Assembly: GCF_000004075.3 (NCBI RefSeq)
Contig: NC_026661.2
Location: 20,922,307-20,986,306, forward strand
Direction of reading: 5' to 3'
DNA: 64,000 bases
Source: Cucumis sativus
Lineage: Eukaryota > Streptophyta > Magnoliopsida > Cucurbitales > Cucurbitaceae
Below, piece after piece: positions 51,073 to 62,125 of the stretch (positions are counted from its first letter, which is position 1; each line of letters opens with the position of its first letter). The notes under the pieces were generated by a model. It was not told where the DNA came from. It saw only the letters and a list, made by a program, of their open reading frames with translations, and did no database searches. A program made the translations under genes and the position numbers.

Positions 51073-52682
51073 TAATAGATGCGTATACTGTCATAAGTTC
51101 TATAATTAATGATATGCATTTGATCCAGTATTAAGATTCATTTAATAGGCTTAACTGATTTACTTGTTAGATTCGATCCTTTATACTACTAATTATACAC
51201 TTGTGTGATGTGGAATTAATACACTATTAAGATACTTCAAAATTGTTTGTTATGTAATGATATGACTTTTGATATGTTTTTTTTTTTATATAAACTTGAA
51301 AGTTATTTGGTATTTAATAGGGATAGTTGCAAACATATATAGCAATTAGAATCAACGTATTAGTATATATAGTAATATTTTTTTAAAAAATAGAAATAAA
51401 ACAAAATCTGTCAATGTCTATTAAAATATAAATCTATGACTGATAGATCAAGTTACAAATATTGATCTATTATTAATAGACATTAGATTTTATTAGCGAT
51501 TATAAGTTTATCGGTAATATAAGTCTATATATATATATATATACAAATTTAAAAAATGGAATAGAAAAGTATTCCTTGCAACAATTGTCTCTTCCATTTT
51601 GTCTCTTTCTAATGTTGTGCCATGAATTGGAAAAGAATAATATTAAAGTTTGATTAGATGTTTATGCGAATGAGACTTATATAAGAAAATAACAACTCCA
51701 ACACTTCTTTTTCTTTTTATGATGTTAACAAGTGATAAAAAAAATTGAATATATGTCAACATGAGCTTAGCTCAACTTGTATGTATGAACTTATGGACAT
51801 GAGGTCTTGGGTTTATATCCCCACCCGTGAATATATATTTGTGTGGATAACTGTTTTAATTTTAGGTATTCGTTGTGCCATATTTAAAAACAATGGTTAA
51901 AATATATACAAATTAAGAGTCTTGGAAGAAAGCCGAACGCAAAGCATCTAACGTTATGTTCCAAGACTCCAACTTTAAGAACATTATTGTGTGCTCCGCT
52001 TTCTTCCAAGATTCTTTAAGAATATGCTTTCTTCTTAGACTCCGTACATCAAGCATGCACATTCAAAATAGAATCAAAGTAATAGAGATCAAACCACATC
52101 ATATTCAAATCAATATAAATACAATACCAATCAATTCAACGAATAATTTTTTTTTTAGAAATCTCGTGCGATCAATTTCATAAAGATATTTATGAATTAC
52201 TCTTAACTAGCTAGCAACATGGTATCATCCCAGGTAGCATTTGTTCATGGAAAGTTAGAGTATATAATTGAGGAATATTTTAACGTGGAGTGACCGGGGT
52301 AAAATATAACACGTCTGTTTGAACATATGTTATAGAATTTTTCTATATTAAGGACAGATCTTTTGTTCAACTCTCTCAATCAGTCCGTCCCTTTCTTGAA
52401 TTAATTTTCTAGTAACGGCTCGTGGCTCAATCAAGACCACCATTGTTGATTGAAGTCATTGTGTTTTTTTCGTTTTTTGCTTTTACTTTTCCCAAATACC
52501 AACTTCTAAGTATTCTTGCAAAATAAAAAACTCAACTGATAAAAATCAAAAGACAAACAAAAGCGAATTAGTTTTGGTAAAATGGCGATTGGGAATGGAA
52601 TTACAACTCTTACTGCTATTATTGCTTTATAATCCTGTTTCTTTTGTCCAGTTTTCCCTCAGTTGGTGTCACTATTATGGAA

Positions 52683-53090
52683 GATCATAACAAGTCGGAA
52701 AAACTACCACAATTATGACACATAACGATGGCTCGATCTTATTGATTTGGGTTTGTGCAATAACAGTGATGTAAGTGCGAAGAAGGCTCTAAGGTGCATT
52801 CATGTTAGTCTTTTGTGTGTGCAACAAAATTCCGGTGGATAGGCCAACAATGTTGGAGGTTTATTTCATGATTAATAATAATGATTCAACTCAACTTCCC
52901 ATCTTTCAAACAGCCTGCTTTTTTTTGTAGCTCAAAACCCTAATTCATCTGAAATAGAAGTATAAAAAAAGGTGGTGGAGGAGTGTACTACTGGGCTCAT
53001 AAACCAACTTCACAACCAAAACAACAAATTTGTTCGTTGAGTACAATGTCCGTTTCAGTGACGGTTGCTAGCAGGTGAGGCCACTGTGCT
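52683..53090 (+). pseudogene. Inverted relic of a receptor-kinase C-terminal part
   Basis: On the + strand, opposite to the array, pieces match the last two kinase exons of genes [15 protein letters not shown] near 52684, [11 protein letters not shown] near 52737, [15 protein letters not shown] near 52786, and the VAQNPNSSE-like tail near 52930. The join between the first two pieces skips part of the exon 5/6 region. Stops and frame changes interrupt it. It sits between the gene B flank and gene C, so at least one rearrangement involved an inversion. Confidence 0.8.
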
Positions 53091-53544
53091 CATTGTTTAG
53101 GAAAAGGCATGACTAGTGACACATTTGCACTACATTATTATATTTTCATTTAGCACAATAATGATGGCCAAGAGATTCAAATCATAGACTTTTTAATCGT
53201 TAACATATATTGTTGTTTATTATTATTATTATCGTCATGGGTATGCTAAACAAAAATATTATTACTACACATTTTCTACTAGTTTTCCTAAAATAGTGTG
53301 TTTATCATAACATAAATAGACAAAAATGATAGTCTAGTTCATCATTGACAAGATTGTGATGTTTTATTTTTTTTAAAAAAAAAAATAGTTCTATTTGAAA
53401 TTACCCTTTTATTTAATTTTAAAATTTACTCATTTGTCCAACTACTTGCAATACAATAATGGTAAAACACTACTACAGAACTATTATGACAGACATAAAG
53501 TGAGAATATTAAGTTGATTTGAGACACAATGATCGATCAGGGCT

Positions 53545-56500
53545 TCACCTAGCAACCATCGTTGAGAGTGTCATAGAATTCAATGAATAAATTTCCGGCG
53601 TCGTTGGTTCTATGGGTCGTATGAGTTCACTATCCACCTCTTCCATTTCCCGTTCGAAGGAACTTGGGTTTTGAGCAATAAAAAAAGCAGGTTGTTTGGG
53701 AGATGGAAGTTGAGCGGAATCATTGTTGATCATGAAATAAATATCCAACATCGTCGGCCTATTCCCTGGGATTTGTTGAACACATAGAAGACTAACATGA
53801 ATGCACCTTAGGGCCTTTGCTTTTTGATCATCAGAATTGCATAAACCCAAGTCAATCAGCTCTTCTCCTCTCCCATTCACCCACAATTCCCATGCCTGAA
53901 AAATACAAACATTATCATTTTTAATTCACACACACATTCATAAACAAAAACAGACAACCCTTTCTAGCTTACATATCCTATGAGGTTAAGTGGTCGTTCT
54001 GTGTCATAATTGTGGTAGTTCTTTTGACTTGTTATGATCTCCAACAATAGTATTCCAAAACTGTATACATCAGACTTTATTGAAAAAATACCCTCCATTG
54101 CATATTCTGGTGATATATACCCACTGCAACATAAAGTATGTTTATTAAGTGCAAATTAAGCATCTATATTTAGCTCTACGTGAATTGATTACTTAAAGGA
54201 TTCTTTTCTAATGCAGATATATATCAATGAAAATATAGCTAGATATATATAACATCCACTTACTATGTACCAACCACCCGACTTGTGTTTGCTTCGTTGT
54301 CCGATGGCTTAAAGACTCTAGCCATACCAAAATCCGATATTTTTGCATTCATTTCATCATCGAGTAAAATGTTGCTAACTTTTAAATCTCGATGAATTAT
54401 TCGTACTCTTGAGTAGTAGTGAAGGTAGAGTAGTCCTTGAACTATTCCTTGGACAACGTGCAAACGTTTTTCCCAATCAAATATTAACTTCTTCTCCGAA
54501 TCTATATATAACTCCAATCATATGAAAAAATAATAACAATGAGATTGATATGCAATATACTGAAAAATAGACGAGAAAGAACTAAAAGAAAAGTAAAATG
54601 ACGGACCAAAGAGGAAAAAGTCAAGGCTTTTGTTGGGCATATACTCATAAACCAACAATTTCTCATCTTTATGAAGGCAGCAACCAATGAGCCTAACCAA
54701 ATTAGTGTGCTGAAGTTTAGCAATCAAAATAGTTTCATTCTTAAACTCAACCAATCCTTGTCCTGAATTCTTTGACAGTCTTTTAATGGCTACTTCTTGC
54801 CCATCTGTCAAAACTCCCTTATAAACAGGTCCGAAGCCACCTTGTCCCAGCTTACACTCTTCTCCAAAATTATTCGTAGCAGAGAGTATAGTTTCGAAGT
54901 CAAAAAATTGTTTTCGGGGTTCTTTTTTCCATCTCTAATTTGTATGATCATTATTCTTAATATGTTGTAACATTCGGATATCATCCCCATCCCCCGAAGA
55001 AAACCTTTCTTTACTTTTCCGATAGCTGTGGGTTAAGACAAAAACAATCATTATGTAATATATCCAACAGAATTAAATATAATGTGGGTTTTCTTTAATA
55101 ATAAAAATATAAAGAAACAATATACCTTTGAATATTTGTGTTCTCCATTTGGTGTATATAATAAAACAGAGTAGGAGAAAAGTTGCAGGTAGGGTTAGAG
55201 CCACAGTTATTTGCACCCAAACCTTCCATTTTCCTGCATGACGATTAAGCTAATTAATTAGAAGTAAACCCAAGATTCAAAATTTTCATTTTGCATTAAT
55301 ATTACTATAGTTTTTTAGTTTACTTTTAATTGTGGTAACCCACCTGTAGTTTCTATGCTCTTTATTTATTTATATATAACTTAAATAGTACTGAAAATAT
55401 CAGCCAAAGGTAAAACTGTGAGCTACTCCCCTTTAAACCCAATTCTTTCCACATTATTATTATTTTTATTGAACTATAAAGATTTCCTTTAACAAAATTA
55501 CTGAATCCGAGTAATGTTTTTGTCAATACTAGAGCATTAGGATTTGAATCTCCGGCTTTAGGAAGGAGTAAAATGTTGAAGTAGAAGCAACACTCTAAAA
55601 GATATTTGAAGCATCTACCTAAAAAGTTTTTGTTGTTCTCTCTAGGTTTATCTAGAATTCTGTTGAAGTATAATTGATTTTATTTAGGTTAAAGAAACTC
55701 TTGCATTTCTTTAGATAAAGAATAAACTACAGATATCTAAATTAAAGTAGTTGGAATTCTAAAGAGACTTTTATCCCACACACCTGTAAATAGGGGTTGT
55801 ATCCTCATTTGTGAACCAAACAAAACAAACAAGAAAAGCAAAGAGAGGAAGAAAGAAAGCAAGAAAGTTAAGACTATAATAATCTTTAGGAAGTGTCTAT
55901 CTTTGTTCTTTCATAATAAAAGTTTTGTTTCTCCTTTGTTTGTGTCAATTTCTTCGACATAAAAATTGAACTAGGTTTGTTTTGGAAAAAAAAAAAAAAC
56001 TAATTTATTAGCATGCGTTTACTACTAAACAACACTTGACTATCAATTTAATAATTCACGTAGCTATCTACTCTGTGAATGTTTAAATTCATAAAAAGAG
56101 AAAGAAGGAATCAAGTCTCTAGGATTTGATATGAAATAATTTGATGCAATGAACTTTACCATTTCGAGACTTGTAATTTGTGTTCATTAACGACCAAATC
56201 GTTTGTGAACTGTCGTAGTCTGGAATAAACTTGGGAACTGACTTCCAAAACTCACAGCCGGAGTCACTCCCGTACGCTGGAATCGCAAAAGCGATGCAGT
56301 CACAATCATTCATGCAAATACTATGGCATTCAAGCGTGGTTAAGTTCCCACTTTGTTCGTAGTAATAATTAGAACCATTAATCCTCTCACCCTTGTAACC
56401 ATTAATAACCGAAAAGCCCGGACCATAGCCATAAGACAACTCATTCCTGCACTCCGGTAGTTGTTCCTGCTTTCTCCTCACACAACTACTATCCATTTCA

Positions 56501-57417
56501 TTTCGAGAGTTGAGGCAAACGAGTGGAAAATATTGTTGATTGTTGAATATCAAAACCCCATCATTTTCTAATGTCCATTGGGGTAGTATAAATTCCCTTG
56601 ACCCTTCGTAATCATATGAATTTTCATAGACAGAATATCGATGGAGTCCCGGGATGTAGTAAATGAAATACGTTTCGTTCTCATTCGAAACTCGATTGAA
56701 ATTGATTCCTTTGCTTATATAGCTTGCCAAGAATTCGAACGAACCGTCTTTCCAATTCCCACTCCTCCAAAGCAGATCATCTTGAATAAACATCACTAAC
56801 TCGTACGTATTGTTTGGATTCATTCCCAGTCTGAAAGCTCCTGGCTTCGGAGATTCATCGCTTCTCCATGATGTTAATGACCAAGTGGAGTTTGTTTTGT
56901 GATTGATCCCGATTTTCATTCTGGGAAGAAGTGTATCTGTTGGATGATCAAAGCTCTGCCACACAATCTGCTTTACTGACCCATCTCTGTTCATCTCTCG
57001 TAGTACAAAGTTGCCGTCGTCTTGTAAAATGGCGCTGCTGGTGGTTGGTTGTCCGCCATTGAAAAGTGAAAAGAAATAATTCCCACTTTGGATTTTCAAG
57101 CTGCCGTTGACGTCGATTGTGAGGCTGATGGAAGCAGAATTGTTGGGAAATGGGGAGTTTCGATTGGCTATCCAGATTGGTTTCTGGTCATTTGTGTTGT
57201 AGGAAATTCCCAAGTAAGTGGAATTAGAACTTGGAGGATTGTAAAATCCTAGCACAAAAGTGGCGGTGGATGAAATTAATTGAGAACCAATTGATAGGTG
57301 TTGGCCTTGAGTAAGAACGTTATTGGTTAGAGTGGTCTGGGCATGGGAAAACTCCGCCATGACAAGCGCTACTAAGAAACAACAGAATAGAATTAAGAGT
57401 TGAGGAAATAGAAACAT
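53545..57417 (-). pseudogene. G-type lectin S-receptor-like kinase with frameshifted kinase (gene C)
   Basis: The exon layout matches gene A: 56160-57417, 55126-55233, 54607-55025, 54264-54501, 53973-54123, 53545-53895. The ectodomain is complete: signal peptide, B-lectin, [19 protein letters not shown] with [18 protein letters not shown], then a membrane span. Exon 3 is 419 bases long against 420 in gene A: near 54911 the sequence reads TTGTTTTCGG instead of TTGCAATTCGG. The frame shifts after KNPE and stops at 54808, giving 527 residues with membrane span but no kinase. All later kinase exons are otherwise open and keep HRDLK, DFG and GNRPTM, ending MTLSTMVAR. This is either a very young pseudogene, a kinase-less receptor, or an assembly error of one base. 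Confidence 0.75.
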
Positions 57418-58681
57418 GGCTGTTTAGGTAAAGCATATAATGATAGATTTCAATTATGTCCTAACACTACTTCAGTTTTTGTTCTTATGAACTCAAATAA
57501 TATGAACATAAGATGTCTTCATTTGTGTGACTTTGAAATATCAGATCATTAAAGGAACTCTTGGCTCGCCATGACCCATCACCATTGCAAAGATTCAAAA
57601 CACTTCCAATAAAAAATGTATTCCTAAAATTGATAACTATTATAATAATTATAAATATACATACGACTAAAGAAACAGAAAAGAAAAGTCTTCCTTGCAA
57701 CAGTAGTTCTCTTCCCTCTTCCATTTTGGCTCTTATAAATGTTTTAGTAGCCATGAATCAAAAAAGAATAATATTAAAGTTTGATTCCATATTTCTGACA
57801 ATGAAACCTATATAACAAAATAACAATTCCGAGCCTTCTTTTTCTTTCTATGATGTTATCAACTGATAAAAAATTGAATATATATTTTTTGTGGAAAACT
57901 GTTTTAATCTTACGTCCCAGCTCAAGCCTAAATCCTTTACAAAATGCACCATGTTGGTGCATTGAATATCAGAAAGTTTTGATGATGAACACCATTGCTC
58001 TGTAAGAGTTTCATAAACATATTTAGGAATTACTCTTGACTGGAAGTGTGACATGTAGCAATGATATTATCCTAAGCTAGCATTTGTTCATGAAAAGTTT
58101 GAAGTAATTTAAGGAATATTTTAACGTGGAATTACCGAGTAAAAAGTAATACGTTTGTTTGAACATGTATTATAGAATTTTTAATTAATCGTCCTCATCT
58201 AAATGATGGAAGCACATAAATATCGTTGTTCAACTTGTTCAACCAGTCCAACCCTTTCTTGAATTTTCTAATAACGGTTCGAGGCTCAATCAAGACTGTC
58301 ATTGTTGATTTGAAGTGAAGTCATTGTGTTTTTATTTTCTGCTTTTGCTGCTGATCCTCGGATACCAACTTCAAAGTATTTTTACAAGACAAGAAACTCA
58401 ATTGATGAAAACCAAAAGATTTATTTTTCTATTTAGAAAAGTGACATATTTTTTTAAGAAAAATTATCAAATATTTTAATAAATTTTCTCCCATTTTGAA
58501 ATGGTTAAAATAACTTCTATCATATTTTAAATTACTGAAGGATTATAAATCACGTTGATAGCACGTGCACCGTGGTGTATAAGTAGGCGCCGTGATGAGG
58601 GATTTGCGAGCCGTGAATTGCCGCGCACGAGCGATCACCGATTCCTCTTTCTGCTCTTCGACTTGCGCCATTTTCTCAGCC
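57418..58681. other. Upstream flank of gene C and promoter area of the TMA7-like relic
   Basis: 57500-57620 holds the receptor-kinase upstream block. 57700-58400 matches the gene B flank at 51590-52520, including TATTTTAACGTGGA, CCCTTTCTTGAATT and GGCTCAATCAAGAC. From 58555 the sequence turns GC-richer with TATAAGTAGGCGCCG near 58577, which looks like the promoter and leader of the TMA7-like gene that follows. Confidence 0.6.
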
Positions 58682-61600
58682 ATTTCTTCCAAGCTAGGCT
58701 CCTTATTTTATGGGAAATTATAGCTTTCTATTTCTATTTCCATTTCACCATCCATGTCTACGCTATGATATGTAATTCCCTTCCTTTTTCTTTTTACCGA
58801 TTTAAGTCATGATATGGAGAATCGAATTTTTTCTATATTTTTTTAGGAGGGAAAGCCAAGCCTTTGAAGCAACCCAAGGTTAAGAAGAAAGGTTACGACG
58901 AGGTATGCTTTGATTTTTTTTTTTTTTTATGGGTCTTCTTTATTTTTTAATGCAACTTTTGGGATCGAAGAATTTCAATCTGCCTTACTTTTGTTGCTTA
59001 GTTCTGTGTTTTTGGTTAGAAATCAGGATACCTTATTGTTTGTTCTTAAACGCTAGGTGGAATTTTCCATGTAACGAGCGAATCGACGAGTCAAATGCCT
59101 CTCTTTTTTTGTTTTGGCTTAGTTTGACTTGTAGAATGCCTCCCCACCTTGTATTGTGCCAAAAGAGAACTTTTTCATGTTCGTTTCTTTCCTCCGTCAA
59201 ATATGTATTCTTTGTTTCATATCCTCCGTTTGGATCGTCCCATTTCTATTTATGTTCATCTCGGAACCAGAGCACTAAAACTCACTCAGTCCGACCAGCT
59301 CTTGGGTCCACTTTGAAGCAGTCGCCGATGTCTTACTATGCTTCTCTCCTACAATCTTGTGTAGTTCGAAAGGCGATAGAGCCTGGAAAGCAGCTTCACG
59401 CTCGTATATGTCAAGTGGGTATTAGTTTCAACCCTCTTTTGGCTACTAAATTAGTCAATCTTTACTGCATTTGCAACTCTTTGACAAATGCTCATCTCTT
59501 GTTTGATAGAATTTCCAAACGAAATCTGTTCCTTTGGAATGTTATGATTCGAGGTTATGCTTGGAATGGACCATATGAGCTTGCAATTTCACTTTACTAC
59601 CAAATGCGAGATTATGGGCTTGTGCCTGATAAATTCACCTTCCCCTTTGTGCTTAAAGCTTGCTCGGCTCTTTCTGCAATGGAAGAGGGAAAGAAGATAC
59701 ATAAAGATGTTATACGCTCTGGGTTGGAAAGTGATGTGTTTGTTGGTGCGGCCTTGATTGATATGTATGCTAAATGCGGTTGTGTAGAGAGTGCTCGACA
59801 GGTGTTTGATAAAATTGATGAGAGAGATGTTGTGTGTTGGAACTCCATGCTTGCAACTTATTCTCAAAATGGGCAACCTGATGAGTCACTTGCTTTATGT
59901 AGGGTGATGGCTTTTAATGGATTGAAGCCCACTGAGGGGACATTTGTCATCTCCATCGCAGCTTCGGCTGACAATGGCCTTTTACCTCAAGGGAAGGAGC
60001 TTCATGGTTATAGTTGGCGACATGGATTTGAGTCAAATGACAAGGTGAAAACTGCATTGATGGATATGTATGCCAAGAGTGGCTCAGTAAATGTGGCTAG
60101 GAGTTTGTTTGAGTTATTGGAGGAGAAGAGGGTAGTTTCGTGGAACGCCATGATAACTGGGTATGCAATGCATGGTCACGCTAATGAAGCTTTGGACTTG
60201 TTTAAGGAGATGAAAGGAAAAGTTTTACCTGATCATATAACTTTTGTTGGAGTTCTCGCTGCCTGCAGCCATGGAGGGTTGCTTAATGAAGGGAAGATGC
60301 ATTTCAGATCAATGATAAGTGATTTTAATATATGGCCTACTGTTCAACACTACACTTGTATGATTGATCTACTTGGTCATTGTGGTCGCTTGGAAGAAGC
60401 TTACAAACTCATTATGGAAATGAGAGTAGAGCCAGATGCTGGTGTCTGGGGTGCGTTGCTTCATTCGTGCAAAATCCATGGCAATGTGGAGATGGGTGAG
60501 CTAGCATTAGAGAAGTTGGTTGAGCTTGAACCTGATGATGGTGGGAACTATGTGATTCTATCGAATATGTATGCTCAAGCTGGTAAATGGGATGGAGTTG
60601 CAAGACTAAGGGATCTCATGATGAATAAGGGGTTGAAGAAAAGTATTGCTTGTAGTTGGATAGAAGTGGGAAACAAAGTTCATGCCTTCTTGTCGGAAGA
60701 TACTTCTCACCCCAAGTCTGAAGCAATCTATGCCGAGTTAAAACGGACAGGGAAGTTGATGAAAGAAGCTGGCTATGCACCGCAAGTTGGGTCAGTTTTC
60801 CACGATGTTGAAGATGATGAAAAGGTTGATATGGTGTCCTGTCATAGTGAAAGATTAGCCATTGCTTTTGGACTCATCAGCACATCTGCGGGAACTAAGC
60901 TCTTAATTATTAAGAATCTTCGAATTTGTGAGGATTGTCATGTTGCAATAAAATTCATATCAAAGATCACTGAGAGGGAAATTACTATTAGGGATGTTAA
61001 TCGTTATCATCACTTCAAAGATGGAGTTTGCTCTTGTGGTGATTTCTGGTGAATGGTTGGAATTTTTTTTTAATACTCCAACTTGGGAGATGAACGTGAG
61101 AAGTAGACGTAATCTTATTATACTGTGGATGAGAATTGAAGAATTCTGGGTAAAACATTTAAAGGTAAAATCATGATGGAAGCAAGGATTTGCTTGCTAC
61201 CAATAACCTCGAATCCTTGGAAGCATGAAACTGTGAAGTAAAAGCAATAACCTTCGCCAATAAAAAGACCTTACTCCTGAACAAAGGAAGGATTGAGGCT
61301 GGGCAAGCTGCCTTTTTCATCTTCCATTTCCAAATTTAAAAGGAAAAAAAAAAAAAAAAATCAAGGCACCAGTGCATTAAAATGCTCGTAGGTCGTTCGA
61401 GTCTTGACTAATAGTCTTGAAAGGACTTCTTCAGCTTACACTTACTCTTCTACATCCAAACTGGCAAATTAAGTCTAATTGTAAAGGATTTTATGCTTCA
61501 AAAGTTTCAAATGTTGAGTCCCACTTTGAGGTTCTTATCAAAATTTCTTTAGGAGAAAAGACGTTTATTTTTAAGTAATGCACACCTAATTTGTGGATTT

Positions 61601-62125
61601 GACGTAGCTTTTGACATTTTGCCCATTCCATTCACGGTGGGGATGGGAAGTTCAAATAAAATTATTAATGGATGCCCTCACGTGAAAGCCTACTCTATTC
61701 GTTAGTCATTTTAGTTAATGGTTGCTTTGATGCAACTATCTGCACCTTAATTCGTCGTGGAGAATTCTCTTTTGTAGTCAGCTAAGTTGCTTGGCAAGAT
61801 AGTGGTTGAAAGGCCCGTATTATGCTCAGAACTACGGTTTGAAATTTACCGGATTTTCTCGACAGGTGAATCTGGCCAATATTCAAAAGAGGGAAGAGGA
61901 AAAGGTGAGAACTTAAACTTTAAAGCTTAACTTGTCTCATAGCTTTTCTTCTGGTCCATCAGTTGGGTCGGATCGAAGATTGCTATGAACCATAGTATTG
62001 AGTTTGATGTTATGCAGGCGTTCAGGGAGCTTAGAGCAAAGGCCCAACTGAAGAGAACCTTTGGAAAAGTGGGTAGAAATGAGAGTTCCCTACACAATAT
62101 ACGTAGATTACTTGTGCTGAAATGA
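58682..62125 (+). pseudogene. TMA7-like (translation machinery-associated protein 7) gene, decayed
   Basis: Four exon pieces align in order with TMA7, a short basic protein linked to ribosomes. Piece 1 (58682-58697) reads ATTTCTTCCAAGCTAG where the family has ATG TCT TCC AAG CAA G, so the start codon is ATT and the donor is GC. Exon 2 (58847-58902) encodes GKAKPLKQPKVKKKGYDE. Exon 3 (61866-61904) encodes VNLANIQKREEEK. Exon 4 (62018-62125) encodes AFRELRAKAQLKRTFGKVG, then diverges and stops after 17 further residues, lacking the usual GLKKSGKK end. Exons 2-4 are phase-compatible with good splice sites. The lost start and altered tail suggest a pseudogene, unless another first exon is used. 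Its second intron holds a complete PPR gene. Confidence 0.7.
59136..61052 (+). CDS. DYW-class pentatricopeptide repeat protein (organelle RNA editing type), nested in a TMA7-like intron
   Basis: An intronless gene. The frame is open from 58929, but the likely start is 59136 (MPPHLVLCQKRTFSCSFLSS), giving 638 residues with an Arg/Ser/Phe-rich targeting-like N-terminus for plastid or mitochondrion. From about residue 70 on there are PLS-type PPR repeats, e.g. NPLLATKLVNLYCICNSL, NLFLWNVMIRGYAWNG, DVFVGAALIDMYAKCG and RVVSWNAMITGYAMHG. E and E+ domains follow (WGALLHSCKIHGNVEMGE, YVILSNMYAQAGKWD). The DYW domain has the deaminase-like HSERLAIAFGL (HxE) and CEDCH (CxxC) zinc residues and ends CSCGDFW, that is DFW rather than DYW. 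Such proteins bind one or a few organelle transcripts and edit C to U; the target is unknown. It lies wholly inside intron 2 of the TMA7-like gene, same strand. Confidence 0.92.
   Translation: MPPHLVLCQKRTFSCSFLSSVKYVFFVSYPPFGSSHFYLCSSRNQSTKTHSVRPALGSTLKQSPMSYYASLLQSCVVRKAIEPGKQLHARICQVGISFNPLLATKLVNLYCICNSLTNAHLLFDRISKRNLFLWNVMIRGYAWNGPYELAISLYYQMRDYGLVPDKFTFPFVLKACSALSAMEEGKKIHKDVIRSGLESDVFVGAALIDMYAKCGCVESARQVFDKIDERDVVCWNSMLATYSQNGQPDESLALCRVMAFNGLKPTEGTFVISIAASADNGLLPQGKELHGYSWRHGFESNDKVKTALMDMYAKSGSVNVARSLFELLEEKRVVSWNAMITGYAMHGHANEALDLFKEMKGKVLPDHITFVGVLAACSHGGLLNEGKMHFRSMISDFNIWPTVQHYTCMIDLLGHCGRLEEAYKLIMEMRVEPDAGVWGALLHSCKIHGNVEMGELALEKLVELEPDDGGNYVILSNMYAQAGKWDGVARLRDLMMNKGLKKSIACSWIEVGNKVHAFLSEDTSHPKSEAIYAELKRTGKLMKEAGYAPQVGSVFHDVEDDEKVDMVSCHSERLAIAFGLISTSAGTKLLIIKNLRICEDCHVAIKFISKITEREITIRDVNRYHHFKDGVCSCGDFW

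Larger units (their letters stand above)
50616..52682. other. Duplicated upstream flank of gene B
   Basis: Contains the conserved receptor-kinase upstream block (about 50740-50810), a two-copy repeat of AATGACAAAAACGAAGTTCA at 51001 and 51044, AT-rich repeat DNA with short inverted motifs at about 51310-51560, and a segment at 51590-52520 that is clearly related to the gene C upstream flank at 57700-58400. No gene was seen. Confidence 0.65.

Noticed and set aside
58929-59135. PPR start at the first in-frame ATG (58929)
   Set aside because: This would begin only 26 bases after the TMA7-like exon 2 donor, right behind a T-run, and adds 69 hydrophobic intron-like residues; 59136 gives a normal targeting-type N-terminus.
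61994-62125. Exon 4 of the TMA7-like relic read as part of the PPR transcript
   Set aside because: The PPR frame has its own stop at 61052 after a complete DYW domain, and the splice phase of exon 4 fits only the TMA7-like exons.
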